Positions 27,587 through 35,708 are shown, counted from the first letter of the stretch. The stretch: DNA of 64,000 bases from an uncultured Pelagibacteraceae bacterium (GCA_902523895.1 CABZAZ010000002.1:98313-162312), one strand, 5' to 3'. Translations and numbers: made by a program. The notes: generated by a model from the letters alone, not told the origin.

Positions 27587-29266
27587 TTAAGTGACAGTCT
27601 TAACAGTTGTTCTTTTCATAATGAATACTTGTTGGGCCATAGTTAAAATGTTATTCACAGTCCAATAAATTACCAATCCACTTGGAAAGGGTGCTAGTAT
27701 TACAGTCAAAAAAAGTGGAAAAAACATGAATATTTTTGCTTGCATAGGATCAGTAGGAGCGGGATTTAATTTTTGTTGTACCCACATAGAAACTCCCATT
27801 GCAACAGGCCAAGCACCAATCATTAAAAATGATGGCACATCATAAGGTAGCAGTCCAAATAAATTGAATATACTTGTGGGATCTCGTTCACTTAAATCAT
27901 GAATCCATCCATAAAAAGGCATATGTCTCATTTCAATTGTAACAAATAAAACTTTATACAGAGCAAAAAAAACTGGTATTTGAACAAGAATTGGAAGACA
28001 GCCAGACATTGGGTTGACTTTTTCTTTTTTATATAAAGCCATCATTTCTTGTTGTAATTTCATTTTATCATTCTTATGAAGCTCTTTTAATCTTACCATT
28101 TCAGGAGTAAGCGCTTTCATTTTTGCCATGCTTCTAAAAGAAAAATTTGCCAAAGGAAAGAAAACAAGACGAATACAAATTGTTATCGCTATGATAGCTA
28201 ATCCATAATTACCAAGTAGTTTGAAAAAATAATCAATACCGAAAAATAAGGGTTTTGTTATAAAATATAAGAAACCCCAATCAATAACTAGATCAAATTT
28301 ATCGATGGCTAAACTTTTTGCATATCCATCAATGACATCCACTCTTTTGGCAGCAACTATAATTTGTAAATTTTCTTCAATAGAATTATTTGGACCTAAT
28401 TCAAGAGGTTCAGTTGCGATAAAATTCGCTCTAAATTTATCTTTATAATCAAATGTTGTTTTAAACTCTTTATCTTGTGGAGGTATTAGTGAGGTAATCC
28501 AATATTTATCACTTATACCCAACCAACCTTTTTGAGCAGTTTTTGTAAACTTTTTCTCTTGAATATCGTCATAATCTTCCTCAATTAATTCATCATCTAA
28601 AGTTGCAATCAACCCCTCATGAAGAATTAAAAAGTCTATTATGTCTGGGATCTCATTTCTTATAATTTGACCATAAGAATAAAAGTCATATTTTCCACTT
28701 GTTTTGTTAATAACTCTTTGCTTGATAGAAAATAAGTATTTATCATCTAAAGAAATTTCTTTTTCAAAGGTAATTCCTTGATCATTGGTCCAAGATAATT
28801 TAATTGGAGAATTTTCAGTTAATTTTTTATTTCCTTTAATAGACCAGATGGTCTCGGATGTAGGAATATCTATATTTTTGTCAGAGGTTACAAATCCGCT
28901 TTCAATTAAATAACCTTCTTTAATATTTCTAGGTCCTAATAGAATTATTTTTTCATCACCCTCAAGTTCAACGTTATAATTTTTAAAAGTTAGATCGTCT
29001 ATAGCTGCACCCTTTAAAGATATCGAACCAATTACATTAGAATTTTCAAATTCAACTCTCTCGCTTTCAATTAAAGCGTCCTTTCTCGAAATCTCAATAA
29101 AGGTATCTTTTTGTTCTAAGCTTGGTGTGTCTGTACTTTGTTCGGTCTTCTCTTTTTCAACTAAATTTTCATTTGTCGCTTGTTTTTCAGGAACAAAAAA
29201 TAATGAATACAAAACAATTACCGCAGAAGATAATGCTATAGCAGCAATAGTATTTTTTGAGTCCAT
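27587..29266 (-). CDS. yidC: Membrane protein insertase YidC
   Basis: Inserts and folds inner-membrane proteins with or without SecYEG. The 559-residue protein has an N-terminal anchor (about 7-26), a large periplasmic domain, and a C-terminal core of five membrane segments, including LGNYGLAIIAITICIRLVFF and the cytoplasmic loop FRSMAKMKALTPEMVRLKE. GCLPILVQIPVFFALYKVLF is the signature of the core. It lies at the end of rpmH-rnpA-yidD-yidC; yidD and yidC overlap by 1 base. Confidence 0.97.
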   Translation of the reverse strand: MDSKNTIAAIALSSAVIVLYSLFFVPEKQATNENLVEKEKTEQSTDTPSLEQKDTFIEISRKDALIESERVEFENSNVIGSISLKGAAIDDLTFKNYNVELEGDEKIILLGPRNIKEGYLIESGFVTSDKNIDIPTSETIWSIKGNKKLTENSPIKLSWTNDQGITFEKEISLDDKYLFSIKQRVINKTSGKYDFYSYGQIIRNEIPDIIDFLILHEGLIATLDDELIEEDYDDIQEKKFTKTAQKGWLGISDKYWITSLIPPQDKEFKTTFDYKDKFRANFIATEPLELGPNNSIEENLQIIVAAKRVDVIDGYAKSLAIDKFDLVIDWGFLYFITKPLFFGIDYFFKLLGNYGLAIIAITICIRLVFFPLANFSFRSMAKMKALTPEMVRLKELHKNDKMKLQQEMMALYKKEKVNPMSGCLPILVQIPVFFALYKVLFVTIEMRHMPFYGWIHDLSERDPTSIFNLFGLLPYDVPSFLMIGAWPVAMGVSMWVQQKLNPAPTDPMQAKIFMFFPLFLTVILAPFPSGLVIYWTVNNILTMAQQVFIMKRTTVKTVT

Positions 29267-29505
29267 TATTTTTTTACCTTTATCTTCTTTTTAACAGGAT
29301 CAAATCCTCCATCTCCCCATGGATGGCAAGATAAAATTCTCTTTAAGCTTAAAAAAAGACCCTTAAAAAAACCATGTATTTTTAGTGACTCGATACTATA
29401 CTCTGAGCAAGTTGGTTGGTATCTACACGAATGACCAACTAGAGGACTTATTAAATATTGATAAAACTTAATTAATTTAATTAATATATAAGTTATAACA
29501 TTCAT
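29266..29505 (-). CDS. yidD: Membrane protein insertion efficiency factor YidD
   Basis: A 79-residue YidD/DUF37 protein that assists YidC-dependent insertion. The cysteine-containing family core [19 protein letters not shown] and the [11 protein letters not shown] motif are intact. An amphipathic N-terminal helix probably holds it on the membrane. It overlaps rnpA upstream and yidC downstream by 1 base each. Confidence 0.96.
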   Translation of the reverse strand: MNVITYILIKLIKFYQYLISPLVGHSCRYQPTCSEYSIESLKIHGFFKGLFLSLKRILSCHPWGDGGFDPVKKKIKVKK

Positions 29506-29846
29506 TATTTTATTTTTTTTAAATCTAGAAACAACGTTTCTTTTATCTTTTTAAATTCATTGTTTAACACAGTTGACTTAGCAATAACAAGATATGAATA
29601 ATCAAAATTTATAGATATTTTTTTATATGCGTCATTCATAATATTTCTAAGTCGTCTTTTAATTTTGTTCCTCTTTACGGCATTTCCAATTTTTTTTTTA
29701 GCAACAAATGAGATATTAAAATTATTTTTACTTTTGTTATTCAGGTATCCAAAAAAGATTGTGACGTATTTATTAGATATTTTTTTACATTTTAACAATT
29801 TACGGAAGTCCTCATTTTTTGAAAGAGCAAGTAATTTGCTTTTCAT
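29505..29846 (-). CDS. rnpA: Ribonuclease P protein component
   Basis: Protein subunit of RNase P, which makes the 5' ends of tRNAs with the RNA subunit (not in this window). At 113 residues it is normal in size. The RNR signature appears as [19 protein letters not shown], preceded by [14 protein letters not shown]. It sits 3 bases after rpmH in the conserved rpmH-rnpA order and overlaps yidD by 1 base. Confidence 0.95.
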   Translation of the reverse strand: MKSKLLALSKNEDFRKLLKCKKISNKYVTIFFGYLNNKSKNNFNISFVAKKKIGNAVKRNKIKRRLRNIMNDAYKKISINFDYSYLVIAKSTVLNNEFKKIKETLFLDLKKIK

Positions 29847-29849
29847 TGA

Positions 29850-29990
29850 TTAACCTGACACAGTTAATGATTTTCTGCCTCTAGCCCTTCTTCTTGCCAA
29901 AAGTTTTTTTCCACCTTTTGTCTTCATTTTAGATCTAAAACCATGTTTTCTAGCTCTTTTAATTTTAGAAGGTTGATATGTTCTTTTCAT
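29850..29990 (-). CDS. rpmH: Ribosomal protein bL34
   Basis: Large-subunit protein L34, 46 residues, beginning [20 protein letters not shown] and ending [12 protein letters not shown] longer open frame extends to 30050, but the MKRTYQPS start is the universal one. It is the first gene of the rpmH-rnpA-yidD-yidC run and has its own promoter just upstream. Confidence 0.97.
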   Translation of the reverse strand: MKRTYQPSKIKRARKHGFRSKMKTKGGKKLLARRRARGRKSLTVSG

Positions 29991-30021
29991 AAAGTGATTT
30001 AAATTAATTAAAATTTCGATC

Positions 30022-30050
30022 TTTATAATAATTAAATATATAAATAGCAA
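30022..30050 (-). promoter_or_regulatory. Promoter of rpmH-rnpA-yidD-yidC
   Basis: On the minus strand, TTGCTA (30045-30050) and TATAAA (30022-30027) are separated by exactly 17 bases. The expected start near 30015 leaves a leader of about 25 bases before the rpmH ATG at 29990. It lies in the 91-bp divergent gap shared with the TVP38 gene. Confidence 0.6.
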
Positions 30051-30081
30051 ACATAAGATTTTATAAATACGATAGCTAATA

Positions 30082-30804
30082 ATGGAAAAAACGAAAAAAA
30101 TTAAATTATTTGTAGGCTTATCTTACTTAACTTTAGTAATTATTTTTTTATTTTTATTCTTTTCAAAATTCAGTCTTCAAGAAATAACATCTTACGACTT
30201 TATAAAAGAAAACAGATTATATTTTCTTGAGTTAAAAAATTCAAACTTATTTCTAATATCTATAATTTTTTTAGTGCTGACTATCTTATGGTGTTTTCCA
30301 CTGCTTGGTTTTGGCAGTCCAATTGCCTTGATAGGTGGTTTTATATTTGATAAATGGATCGGTACTTTACTTGTTGTTAGTGGATTGAGCATTGGTGCAG
30401 CATTTTTATATATGTTTGGTAATTATTTTTTAAAAGATTTAATTCGAGAAAAATTTTTAGATAAATTTCAAAACTTAGAATTAAAATTTAAAAAATCTGA
30501 ATTTATTTATTTATTGATTTATCGATTTATAGGTGGTGTGCCATGGCAGTTGAGTTGTCTTTTACCAACACTTTTTAATGTAAAAGTTTCCAATTTTTTT
30601 TATGCAACATTTATTGGCATTATTCCACAAATTTTTCTTGCTGTTTCTATTGGGGCTGGATTAGAAAAAATTATTGAAGAAAATGCTGAGCTTCCAGGAG
30701 TCACTGATATTATATTTTCTCCAGATATATATATTCCCATTATAGCTTTTTTTATTTTGGTATTACTTACAATTTTTCTTAGAAAATTATTTTATAAAAA
30801 TTAA
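30082..30804 (+). CDS. TVP38/TMEM64 (DedA-like) family membrane protein
   Basis: A 240-residue integral membrane protein of the VTT/SNARE-associated family. It has an N-terminal helix (about 9-28), several further hydrophobic segments, the first conserved re-entrant region [15 protein letters not shown], the second one [16 protein letters not shown], and a final helix followed by RKLFYKN. Family members are linked to lipid scrambling or membrane homeostasis, but the role here is unknown. Its stop codon is directly followed, with no spacer, by the 3' end of the oppositely oriented tRNA-Thr. Confidence 0.85.
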   Translation: MEKTKKIKLFVGLSYLTLVIIFLFLFFSKFSLQEITSYDFIKENRLYFLELKNSNLFLISIIFLVLTILWCFPLLGFGSPIALIGGFIFDKWIGTLLVVSGLSIGAAFLYMFGNYFLKDLIREKFLDKFQNLELKFKKSEFIYLLIYRFIGGVPWQLSCLLPTLFNVKVSNFFYATFIGIIPQIFLAVSIGAGLEKIIEENAELPGVTDIIFSPDIYIPIIAFFILVLLTIFLRKLFYKN

Positions 30805-30878
30805 TGGTGCTCCCACCCTGTACTGACCAGGGAACTAGTCCTTACCAAGGACTTGTTATGCCATTTAACTACAGGAGC
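30805..30878 (-). tRNA. tRNA-Thr (anticodon GGT), atypical T-loop
   Basis: Read on the minus strand this is a 74-nt cloverleaf with encoded CCA. The acceptor pairs GCTCCTG with TGGGAGC (two G-T pairs), the D-arm is GTTA-AATGGCA-TAAC, the anticodon arm is AGTCC-TTGGTAA-GGACT (anticodon GGT), and the T-stem CCCTG pairs perfectly with CAGGG. The T-loop is GTCAGTA: T54 and A58 of the usual TTCRA are both G. The variable loop has only 4 bases. Every stem pairs well, so it looks functional. Confidence 0.88.
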
Positions 30879-30977
30879 AATAATCATAAATTGTATTTTA
30901 AGAATAATAGAGCATTTTTTCAAATTATTGCCTTAATTTTTTGTCCAATATGATTTATATCTAATAAAGAAATTTTT

Positions 30978-31178
30978 ATGGGCATTCATTACGATTATAA
31001 GTCGACCAAAAGTGCTAAACTTATGGAAAAGCAAGCTAAGAGAGAAAAAAAACTTGCTGAAAAAAAAGCAAAGCGTTTAGCAAAAGAAGGTGCTAAAAAA
31101 GATGATAATAAAGAAAAAGTTTTAGATACATCTAAACCAATTACTCTAGATTTTCTTACAAATCCAAATAAAGAATGA
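30978..31178 (+). CDS. Small Lys/Ala-rich protein (66 aa), unknown function
   Basis: No family is recognised. The 66-residue product begins MGIHYDYKSTKSAKLMEKQA, has a charged, probably helical or coiled-coil middle (about 14-48, dominated by K, A and E) and ends in a less basic tail. The composition suggests an RNA- or ribosome-associated protein, but that is a guess. Its stop overlaps the ATG of the 33-codon ORF by 4 bases (ATGA), which in turn overlaps dcd, so the three are coupled. Confidence 0.65.
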   Translation: MGIHYDYKSTKSAKLMEKQAKREKKLAEKKAKRLAKEGAKKDDNKEKVLDTSKPITLDFLTNPNKE

Positions 31179-31276
31179 TTATAAAAGATAAAAATGAGCG
31201 TTTAAGTTTAGCTCTCAAAAAGAATTTAAAAAAAAGAAAGCTTTTTCAAAAAAAAAATAAGAAGAAAAATAAATAA
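31175..31276 (+). CDS. Very small basic protein (33 aa) coupled to dcd
   Basis: ATG at 31175 opens a 33-codon frame (begins [20 protein letters not shown] and ends NKKKNK). It overlaps the 66-codon gene by ATGA and shares one base with the dcd start (TAATG), so it fills an otherwise empty gap exactly. The pattern of a short acidic start, then alternating Leu and Arg/Lys, resembles small basic proteins annotated near murA in other alphaproteobacteria. Function is unknown. Confidence 0.6.
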   Translation: MIIKDKNERLSLALKKNLKKRKLFQKKNKKKNK

Positions 31277-31836
31277 TGTCAATCAAGCCTGACACTTGGA
31301 TAAAAAAAATGTGTAAGGAACATAATATGATTGAACCATTTTTAGATCATCAAGTTTCTGAAGGAAAAATATCTTATGGCCTTAGCAGTATGGGTTATGA
31401 TGTAAGAATCTCCGATGAGTACAGAATATTTACCAATGTTAACAGTTCTTTGGTGGACCCTAAAAATTTTTCTGATGATAATTTTATAGAGAGAAAAGGT
31501 CCATACTGCATTATTCCTCCAAATTCATTCGTTTTAGCGAAAACAGTTGAGTATTTTAGAATACCAAAAGATGTTTTATGTATTTGTGTTGGAAAAAGCA
31601 CTTATGCTCGAACAGGTATTATTTGCAATGTAACACCAATAGAAAATGAATTTGAAGGAAATATTGTAATTGAACTAAGTAACACTACACCTAATCCAGC
31701 AAAAATATATTCTAATGAGGGTATTGCTCAATTCTTATTTTTTAAATCAGATACACAACCAGAGACAACATATAAGTCCAAGAATGGAAAATATCAGGGG
31801 CAAACCACAATTCAGGTTGCAAAAATTAAGAAATAA
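31276..31836 (+). CDS. dcd: dCTP deaminase
   Basis: Deaminates dCTP to dUTP for thymidylate synthesis. The 186 residues carry the trimeric dUTPase-fold motifs: GYDVRI (38-43), [13 protein letters not shown] with the nucleotide-binding SxxAR, the catalytic glutamate in [15 protein letters not shown], and the C-terminal KYQGQTTIQ lid. It could in principle be a bifunctional deaminase/dUTPase, which the sequence does not settle. It lies 3 bases upstream of murA. Confidence 0.95.
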   Translation: MSIKPDTWIKKMCKEHNMIEPFLDHQVSEGKISYGLSSMGYDVRISDEYRIFTNVNSSLVDPKNFSDDNFIERKGPYCIIPPNSFVLAKTVEYFRIPKDVLCICVGKSTYARTGIICNVTPIENEFEGNIVIELSNTTPNPAKIYSNEGIAQFLFFKSDTQPETTYKSKNGKYQGQTTIQVAKIKK

Positions 31837-31839
31837 TTT

Positions 31840-33099
31840 ATGGATAAGTTTTCTATTAAAGGCCCAAGTAGGATAAGGGGAGAAGTTAAAATTTCTGGAT
31901 CCAAAAATTCCTCACTTCCAATTTTAGCAGCGACTTTATTATTCAATCAGCCAGTTGTGTTAAAAAATTTACCAAAGGTAAATGATATTAATACAATGAT
32001 AAGTTTATTAAGATCCTTAGGATCGAAAATTATTTTATCTAAAGATAAAAGAGTCGCTAGAATACACAATAAAAAAAATCTTAAAACATTTGCAAGTTAT
32101 TCTCTTGTTAAAACAATGAGAGGTTCAATTTTGGTCTTAGGTCCTTTAATTGCTAGATATTACAAATCAAAAATTTCTTTACCCGGTGGATGTTTAATTG
32201 GAGCAAGACCAATAAATTATCATTTAGACTCTTTGAAAAAACTTGGGATGAGCTATATTTTAAAAGATGGCTATATCTTAGCTAAATCCAATGGTAAATT
32301 AAAAGGAACTACTATAAAGTTTCCCAGACTAACTGTGGGAGCTACAGAAAATTCTATAATTGCAGCTTGTTTAGCAAGTGGTACTACTATTTTAAAAAAT
32401 TGTGCAATTGAACCTGAAATAAAAGATTTAACAAAGTTTTTGAACTCAGCAGGAGCAAAGATTTCCTGGATTGGTAGAACATGTAAGATTGTTGGAGTAA
32501 AAACTTTAAATCCAACAGAATATTCAGTCATGGCTGATAGGATAGAGGCAGGTACCTTTTGTGTAGCAGCAACATTGGCAAAAGGAAACTTGAAGATATC
32601 GAATTTTGATGCAAAAATTATCAAAACCGAGTTAGAATTATTAAAAAGGTTTGGTGCAAAAATAAAAGCACATAAAGAAAAAATTTTTATCAAAGGTCCA
32701 CAGAAAATTAGATCCATTAAAAATATTAAAACTAAAGAATATCCAGGTGTAGCAACTGATTTACAGTCACAACTTATGGTTTTGATGTGTAAGGCAAGTG
32801 GAAAAAGCTCTATCACTGAAAATATATTTGAAAATAGATTTATGCATGTAGCTGAACTGCGGAGACTTGGTGCAAAAATAAATGTAAAGAACAATAAAGC
32901 TTACATTTTTGGAAATACTAAATTTATTGGTGCTGAATTAATGTCTAGCGATTTAAGAGCATCGGTTTCATTGGTATTAGCAGCAATGGTTTCTAAAGGT
33001 AAATCAATAATTAACAGGATTTATCATTTGGATCGTGGATATGAAAATATTGAGCATAAATTAAAAAAAATTGGCGTTAAAATAAAAAGATTAAAATAG
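31840..33099 (+). CDS. murA: UDP-N-acetylglucosamine 1-carboxyvinyltransferase
   Basis: Adds enolpyruvate from PEP to UDP-GlcNAc, the first committed step of peptidoglycan synthesis. The 419 residues match MurA. K22 and N23 (SGSKNSSLPIL) lie at the start of the inside-out barrel, and the catalytic cysteine, target of fosfomycin in this family, is C118 in PGGCLIGARP. MSSDLRASVSLVLAAMV near the C-terminus is also typical. Its last base is the first base of the GTG start of the DUF2948 gene. Confidence 0.97.
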   Translation: MDKFSIKGPSRIRGEVKISGSKNSSLPILAATLLFNQPVVLKNLPKVNDINTMISLLRSLGSKIILSKDKRVARIHNKKNLKTFASYSLVKTMRGSILVLGPLIARYYKSKISLPGGCLIGARPINYHLDSLKKLGMSYILKDGYILAKSNGKLKGTTIKFPRLTVGATENSIIAACLASGTTILKNCAIEPEIKDLTKFLNSAGAKISWIGRTCKIVGVKTLNPTEYSVMADRIEAGTFCVAATLAKGNLKISNFDAKIIKTELELLKRFGAKIKAHKEKIFIKGPQKIRSIKNIKTKEYPGVATDLQSQLMVLMCKASGKSSITENIFENRFMHVAELRRLGAKINVKNNKAYIFGNTKFIGAELMSSDLRASVSLVLAAMVSKGKSIINRIYHLDRGYENIEHKLKKIGVKIKRLK

Positions 33100-33491
33100 T
33101 GAGTAAATACCTAGCTAAAATTATTGCAAATGATCAAGAGGGATTGCAAATGATCTCAGCATGTGTTTCAGGCTCAAAAACAAAAGTTGATAATATTAAG
33201 TATTTAGCATCAAGCAAAGTTTTTTTATTATCGATCGAAAGAACTAAAATAGAGTCCGACCAAATGAATAAAAAAATAAACAGTATTTGCAGATTTGATT
33301 TTGTTGATAAGGTTAAATCTAAAAATATCAATCAAGGAAATAAAGAGGAAATTTTAAACTTGATTGGCATCGATTATTTGAAAAATAAAGATGATTATGA
33401 AATAAATTTAATTTTTGATAAGAATAGTCACATTGTTTTGACTACAGAAACGATTGAAGTAAGGTTAGAGGATCAAAATGAGATTAAATAA
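33099..33491 (+). CDS. DUF2948-like protein
   Basis: A 130-residue protein of a type found between murA and hisD in alphaproteobacteria (DUF2948). It starts with GTG, overlapping the murA stop by one base (TAGTG), and begins MSKYLAKIIANDQEGLQMISACV. The pattern of alternating strands with a C-terminal IVLTTETIEVRLED is as in that family. No catalytic motif is visible, and no function is known. Conserved context and coupling make it a real gene. Confidence 0.75.
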   Translation: MSKYLAKIIANDQEGLQMISACVSGSKTKVDNIKYLASSKVFLLSIERTKIESDQMNKKINSICRFDFVDKVKSKNINQGNKEEILNLIGIDYLKNKDDYEINLIFDKNSHIVLTTETIEVRLEDQNEIK

Positions 33492-33493
33492 AT

Positions 33494-34777
33494 ATGAAAA
33501 TATTAGATAGTAAATTAAGAAATTTTAATAAAAAGTTAGAAGATTTATTATTAAGAAGAAAAATAAAAGTTCAAACGAGCTCTGTCTCTGTTATTAGAAT
33601 AATTAATGATGTAAAAAAAAATGGTGACAAGGCATTGTTAAAGTATGAGAAGAAATTTAACCAGAACAGAGTAATTAAACCTAGTTTTAAACAAATTAAA
33701 AAATCTATTAATTCTCTACATCCTAAAGTAAAAAATGCTATCGATTTAGCTTATTCAAGAATTTACAAGTTTCACTCATTACAAAAATTTAAAAATATTT
33801 CTTATATAGATAAATTAAAAAATAAATTAGAATACAAATATCTACCAATCGAATCTGTTGCAATTTACGTGCCAGGATCATCAGCGTCTTATCCCTCAAG
33901 TGTTTTAATGAATGCTATCCCTGCGATAGTTGCGGGAGTAAAAAGAATAATTATGATTAATCCAGGATATAAAGGAAAACAAAATGCTGCAGTACTATAT
34001 GCAGCAAAAAAATGTAAAATTAAGGAAATATATTCTATTGGTGGTCCATCAGCGATTGCAGCAGTCGCTTATGGAACAAAAAAAATTAATAGAGTGAATA
34101 AAATTGTTGGTCCTGGTAATAAGTATGTAGCAGCTGCTAAAAAAGAAGTCTTTGGTGATGTTGGTGTTGAAGGAATGATAGCTGGACCATCGGAAGTAAC
34201 CGTTGTTGGTGATAAATTTTCAAATCCAGGTTGGATAGCAAGCGATCTAATTGGTCAAGCAGAACATGATGAACTTGCTCAATGTATTTTAATTTCTAAA
34301 AGTAAAGACTTAATAAGTCAAACTAAGGGTGAAATTTCTAAACAATTAAAAAAAATTCCAAGAACAGCTATCGCAAGAAAAAGTTTATCAAATAACGGAA
34401 TTTTAATTCAAGTAAAATCAGATAAACAAATAATTGATATTGTGAATAAAATCGCTCCTGAGCATTTAGAATTAAATGTAAAAAATTACAAATCTTTTGT
34501 TTCAAAAATTAATAATGCTGGTTCTATTTGTTTAGGAAAATATGCTGTCATGGCAATGACTGACTATAATGCTGGTTCAAACCATATATTACCAACTAAT
34601 GGTTCTGCTAAATTTTCAAGTGGTATAAGTGTTAATGAATTTTACAAAAGAATTTCATATATAAACTTATCAAAAAAGGGTATTGAAAAGCTTGGACCAT
34701 CAGTTATAACTCTTGCAAATTATGAAGGGTTGGCCGCACACGCTCAATCTGTGAAAAAACGTATTAGGAGAAAATAA
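33494..34777 (+). CDS. hisD: Histidinol dehydrogenase
   Basis: Zinc enzyme for the last two oxidation steps of histidine synthesis. The 427 residues show the family blocks YVPGSSASYPSSVLM, KIVGPGNKYVAAAKKEVFG, GPSEVTV, AEHDELAQ (a zinc-ligand region) and APEHLEL, plus TDYNAGSNHILPT. hisZ and hisG follow about 2.3 kb downstream with infA, tRNAs, csp and hisS between. Confidence 0.97.
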   Translation: MKILDSKLRNFNKKLEDLLLRRKIKVQTSSVSVIRIINDVKKNGDKALLKYEKKFNQNRVIKPSFKQIKKSINSLHPKVKNAIDLAYSRIYKFHSLQKFKNISYIDKLKNKLEYKYLPIESVAIYVPGSSASYPSSVLMNAIPAIVAGVKRIIMINPGYKGKQNAAVLYAAKKCKIKEIYSIGGPSAIAAVAYGTKKINRVNKIVGPGNKYVAAAKKEVFGDVGVEGMIAGPSEVTVVGDKFSNPGWIASDLIGQAEHDELAQCILISKSKDLISQTKGEISKQLKKIPRTAIARKSLSNNGILIQVKSDKQIIDIVNKIAPEHLELNVKNYKSFVSKINNAGSICLGKYAVMAMTDYNAGSNHILPTNGSAKFSSGISVNEFYKRISYINLSKKGIEKLGPSVITLANYEGLAAHAQSVKKRIRRK

Positions 34778-34780
34778 AAT

Positions 34781-34996
34781 TTGTCAAAACAAGATTTACT
34801 TGAATTTAAGGGTAAAGTAACTGATCTGTTACCTAATGCTATGTTTAGAGTTCAATTGGAAAACGGTCACGTAGTGACAGCACATACTGCAGGTAAGTTA
34901 AGAAAAAACAGAATTCGAGTATTACAAGGTGATAATGTGACTGTGGAAATGACACCTTATGACCTTACTAAAGGCAGAATTATCTTTAGAGGTTAA
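34781..34996 (+). CDS. infA: Translation initiation factor IF-1
   Basis: IF-1, 71 residues, a single S1/OB fold that binds the 30S A site. The sequence runs from [20 protein letters not shown] to RGRIIFRG-like GRIIFRG and includes [17 protein letters not shown]. The start codon is TTG at 34781; no ATG lies close enough upstream and the N-terminus is otherwise standard. It follows hisD by 3 bases and precedes tRNA-Phe by 5. Confidence 0.95.
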   Translation: MSKQDLLEFKGKVTDLLPNAMFRVQLENGHVVTAHTAGKLRKNRIRVLQGDNVTVEMTPYDLTKGRIIFRG

Positions 34997-35001
34997 ATTT
35001 T

Positions 35002-35076
35002 GCCTCGGTAGCTCAGGAGTAGAGCAGAGCCCTGAAAAGGCTTGTGTCGGAGGTGCGAATCCTTCCCGAGGCACCA
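35002..35076 (+). tRNA. tRNA-Phe (anticodon GAA), T-loop variant
   Basis: A 75-nt cloverleaf with CCA encoded. Acceptor GCCTCGG pairs perfectly with CCGAGGC; the D-arm is GCTC-AGGAGTA-GAGC; the anticodon arm is GAGCC-CTGAAAA-GGCTT (GAA); the T-arm is GGAGG-TGCGAAT-CCTTC. The T-loop has G in place of the near-universal T55. It begins 5 bases after the infA stop and may be processed from the hisD-infA transcript. Confidence 0.93.
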
Positions 35077-35151
35077 CCAAAACATCTTGAAATTAATAAA
35101 CAAAGAAATTAACTTCTATCTTAAATAAATAACAAAAGGACGAGTAAAAAG
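35077..35151 (+). promoter_or_regulatory. Leader of the cold-shock gene with strong ribosome binding site
   Basis: A 75-base untranslated stretch between tRNA-Phe and csp. AAAAGGACGAG lies about 9-18 bases before the ATG and contains an AGGA core, which is stronger than at most starts here. The rest is A/T-rich, with a possible TTGAAA (-35-like) near 35089 but no convincing -10. Confidence 0.4.
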
Positions 35152-35364
35152 ATGAGTACAATTCAAGGAAAAGTAAAATGGTTTAATGGCAAAAAAGGTT
35201 ATGGTTTTATAGAGAGAGACGATAAAGAAAAAGATGCCTTTGTTCACGCCAGCGCAGTAAAAGCTGCAGGAATGAGATTTCTTAATGAAGGAGATAAATT
35301 AGAATTTACTTTAGAGGATGGTCCAAAGGGCCCTTCAGCAGTAAATTTAAAAAAATTAGATTAA
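35152..35364 (+). CDS. Cold shock-like protein (CspA family)
   Basis: A 70-residue single-stranded nucleic-acid binding protein. The OB fold carries RNP-1 as GKKGYGFIE (14-22) and RNP-2 as DAFVHASAV (28-36). The start [16 protein letters not shown] is standard. It is followed at once by an intrinsic terminator, so it is probably transcribed alone or with tRNA-Phe. Confidence 0.95.
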   Translation: MSTIQGKVKWFNGKKGYGFIERDDKEKDAFVHASAVKAAGMRFLNEGDKLEFTLEDGPKGPSAVNLKKLD

Positions 35365-35380
35365 TTTAAATATTTTGCGA

Positions 35381-35420
35381 GGGCGTTTTCTTAAAAATAA
35401 GAAAACGTCCCTTCCTTTTT
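35381..35420 (+). terminator. Intrinsic terminator after csp
   Basis: GGG plus CGTTTTCTTA pairs with TAAGAAAACG plus CCC (one bulged T), closing a 4-base A loop, followed by the tract TTCCTTTTT. It is the clearest intrinsic terminator in the window and sits 16 bases after the csp stop. Confidence 0.85.
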
Positions 35421-35459
35421 AGGGTTGAATAATTTCAATTTTTGTCTAAAACGCTTCTC

Positions 35460-35561
35460 ATGAATAAAAATGAGACTAATTACAGATTAAACTCAGGTAC
35501 TCTTAGACTTGCTCTTAGAGGAACTAATAGAGGTGTGCACGCTCATTTCCACGCTGGCTAA
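35460..35561 (+). CDS. Possible 33-codon His-containing ORF, or structured RNA
   Basis: ATG at 35460 opens a 33-codon frame starting MNKNETNYRL and ending GVHAHFHAG. Three of the last seven coding residues are histidine (HAHFHAG). The stretch is richer in G and C than its surroundings and lies between the csp terminator and tRNA-His-hisS-hisZ-hisG. No good ribosome binding site is visible; TCTCAT and ATGAGA around the start can pair and would hide the ATG. It could be a leader peptide, an independent small gene or part of a non-coding RNA. Confidence 0.35.
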   Translation: MNKNETNYRLNSGTLRLALRGTNRGVHAHFHAG

Positions 35562-35569
35562 AGCTAGCG
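35552..35569 (+). other. Hairpin at the end of the 33-codon ORF
   Basis: CGCTGGC pairs with GCTAGCG (seven pairs, one G-T), and the 4-base loop TAAA contains the stop codon of the small ORF. It is followed by AATAATCACTT, not a run of T, so it is a poor intrinsic terminator but could be a processing or attenuation element. Confidence 0.5.
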
Positions 35570-35584
35570 AATAATCACTTATAT

Positions 35585-35590
35585 TATAAT
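35585..35590 (+). promoter_or_regulatory. Candidate -10 element of tRNA-His-hisS-hisZ-hisG
   Basis: A perfect TATAAT lies 40 bases before G1 of tRNA-His and downstream of the 33-codon ORF. No clear -35 is seen. If used, the operon transcript would exclude the small ORF. Confidence 0.45.
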
Positions 35591-35630
35591 TTTAAATAAC
35601 AACAAAATAAGATAAAACAAAAAAGGATAT

Positions 35631-35704
35631 GCCTTGATGGTGAAATAGTATCACGTCGGTTTGTGGATCCGAAGTCGTAGGAGCGTAACCTACTCAAGGT
35701 ACCA
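35631..35704 (+). tRNA. tRNA-His (anticodon GTG), highly atypical, no G-1
   Basis: A 74-nt cloverleaf with CCA encoded. Acceptor GCCTTGA pairs with TCAAGGT (first pair G1-T72), discriminator A73, and the base before G1 is T, so no G-1 is encoded. The D-arm is GTGA-AATAGTA-TCAC with no GG in the loop. The anticodon arm is TCGGT-TTGTGGA-TCCGA with one mismatch; the anticodon is GTG. The T-stem GTAGG pairs perfectly with CCTAC, but the loop is AGCGTAA, not TTCRANN. The hisS ATG starts 4 bases after the CCA. Stem pairing and location support it, while the loops would score poorly in standard tRNA models. Confidence 0.82.
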
Positions 35705-35708
35705 AAAA

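Noticed and set aside
32271-32894. Large minus-strand ORF inside murA (207 codons)
   Set aside because: It is the complement of a strongly conserved murA; composition (Phe/Ser/Ile-rich) is typical of shadow frames in A/T-rich genes.
35460-35561. tmRNA or its tag-encoding piece
   Set aside because: The ORF ends in HAHFHAG rather than the ALAA/AVAA-type tag, and no tRNA-Ala-like acceptor piece was found close by.
35661-35708. Extended hisS start upstream of the ATG at 35709
   Set aside because: The extension would translate the anticodon and T-arms of tRNA-His and has no HisRS-like residues; MNKENKLIPGLPSGF is the family start.
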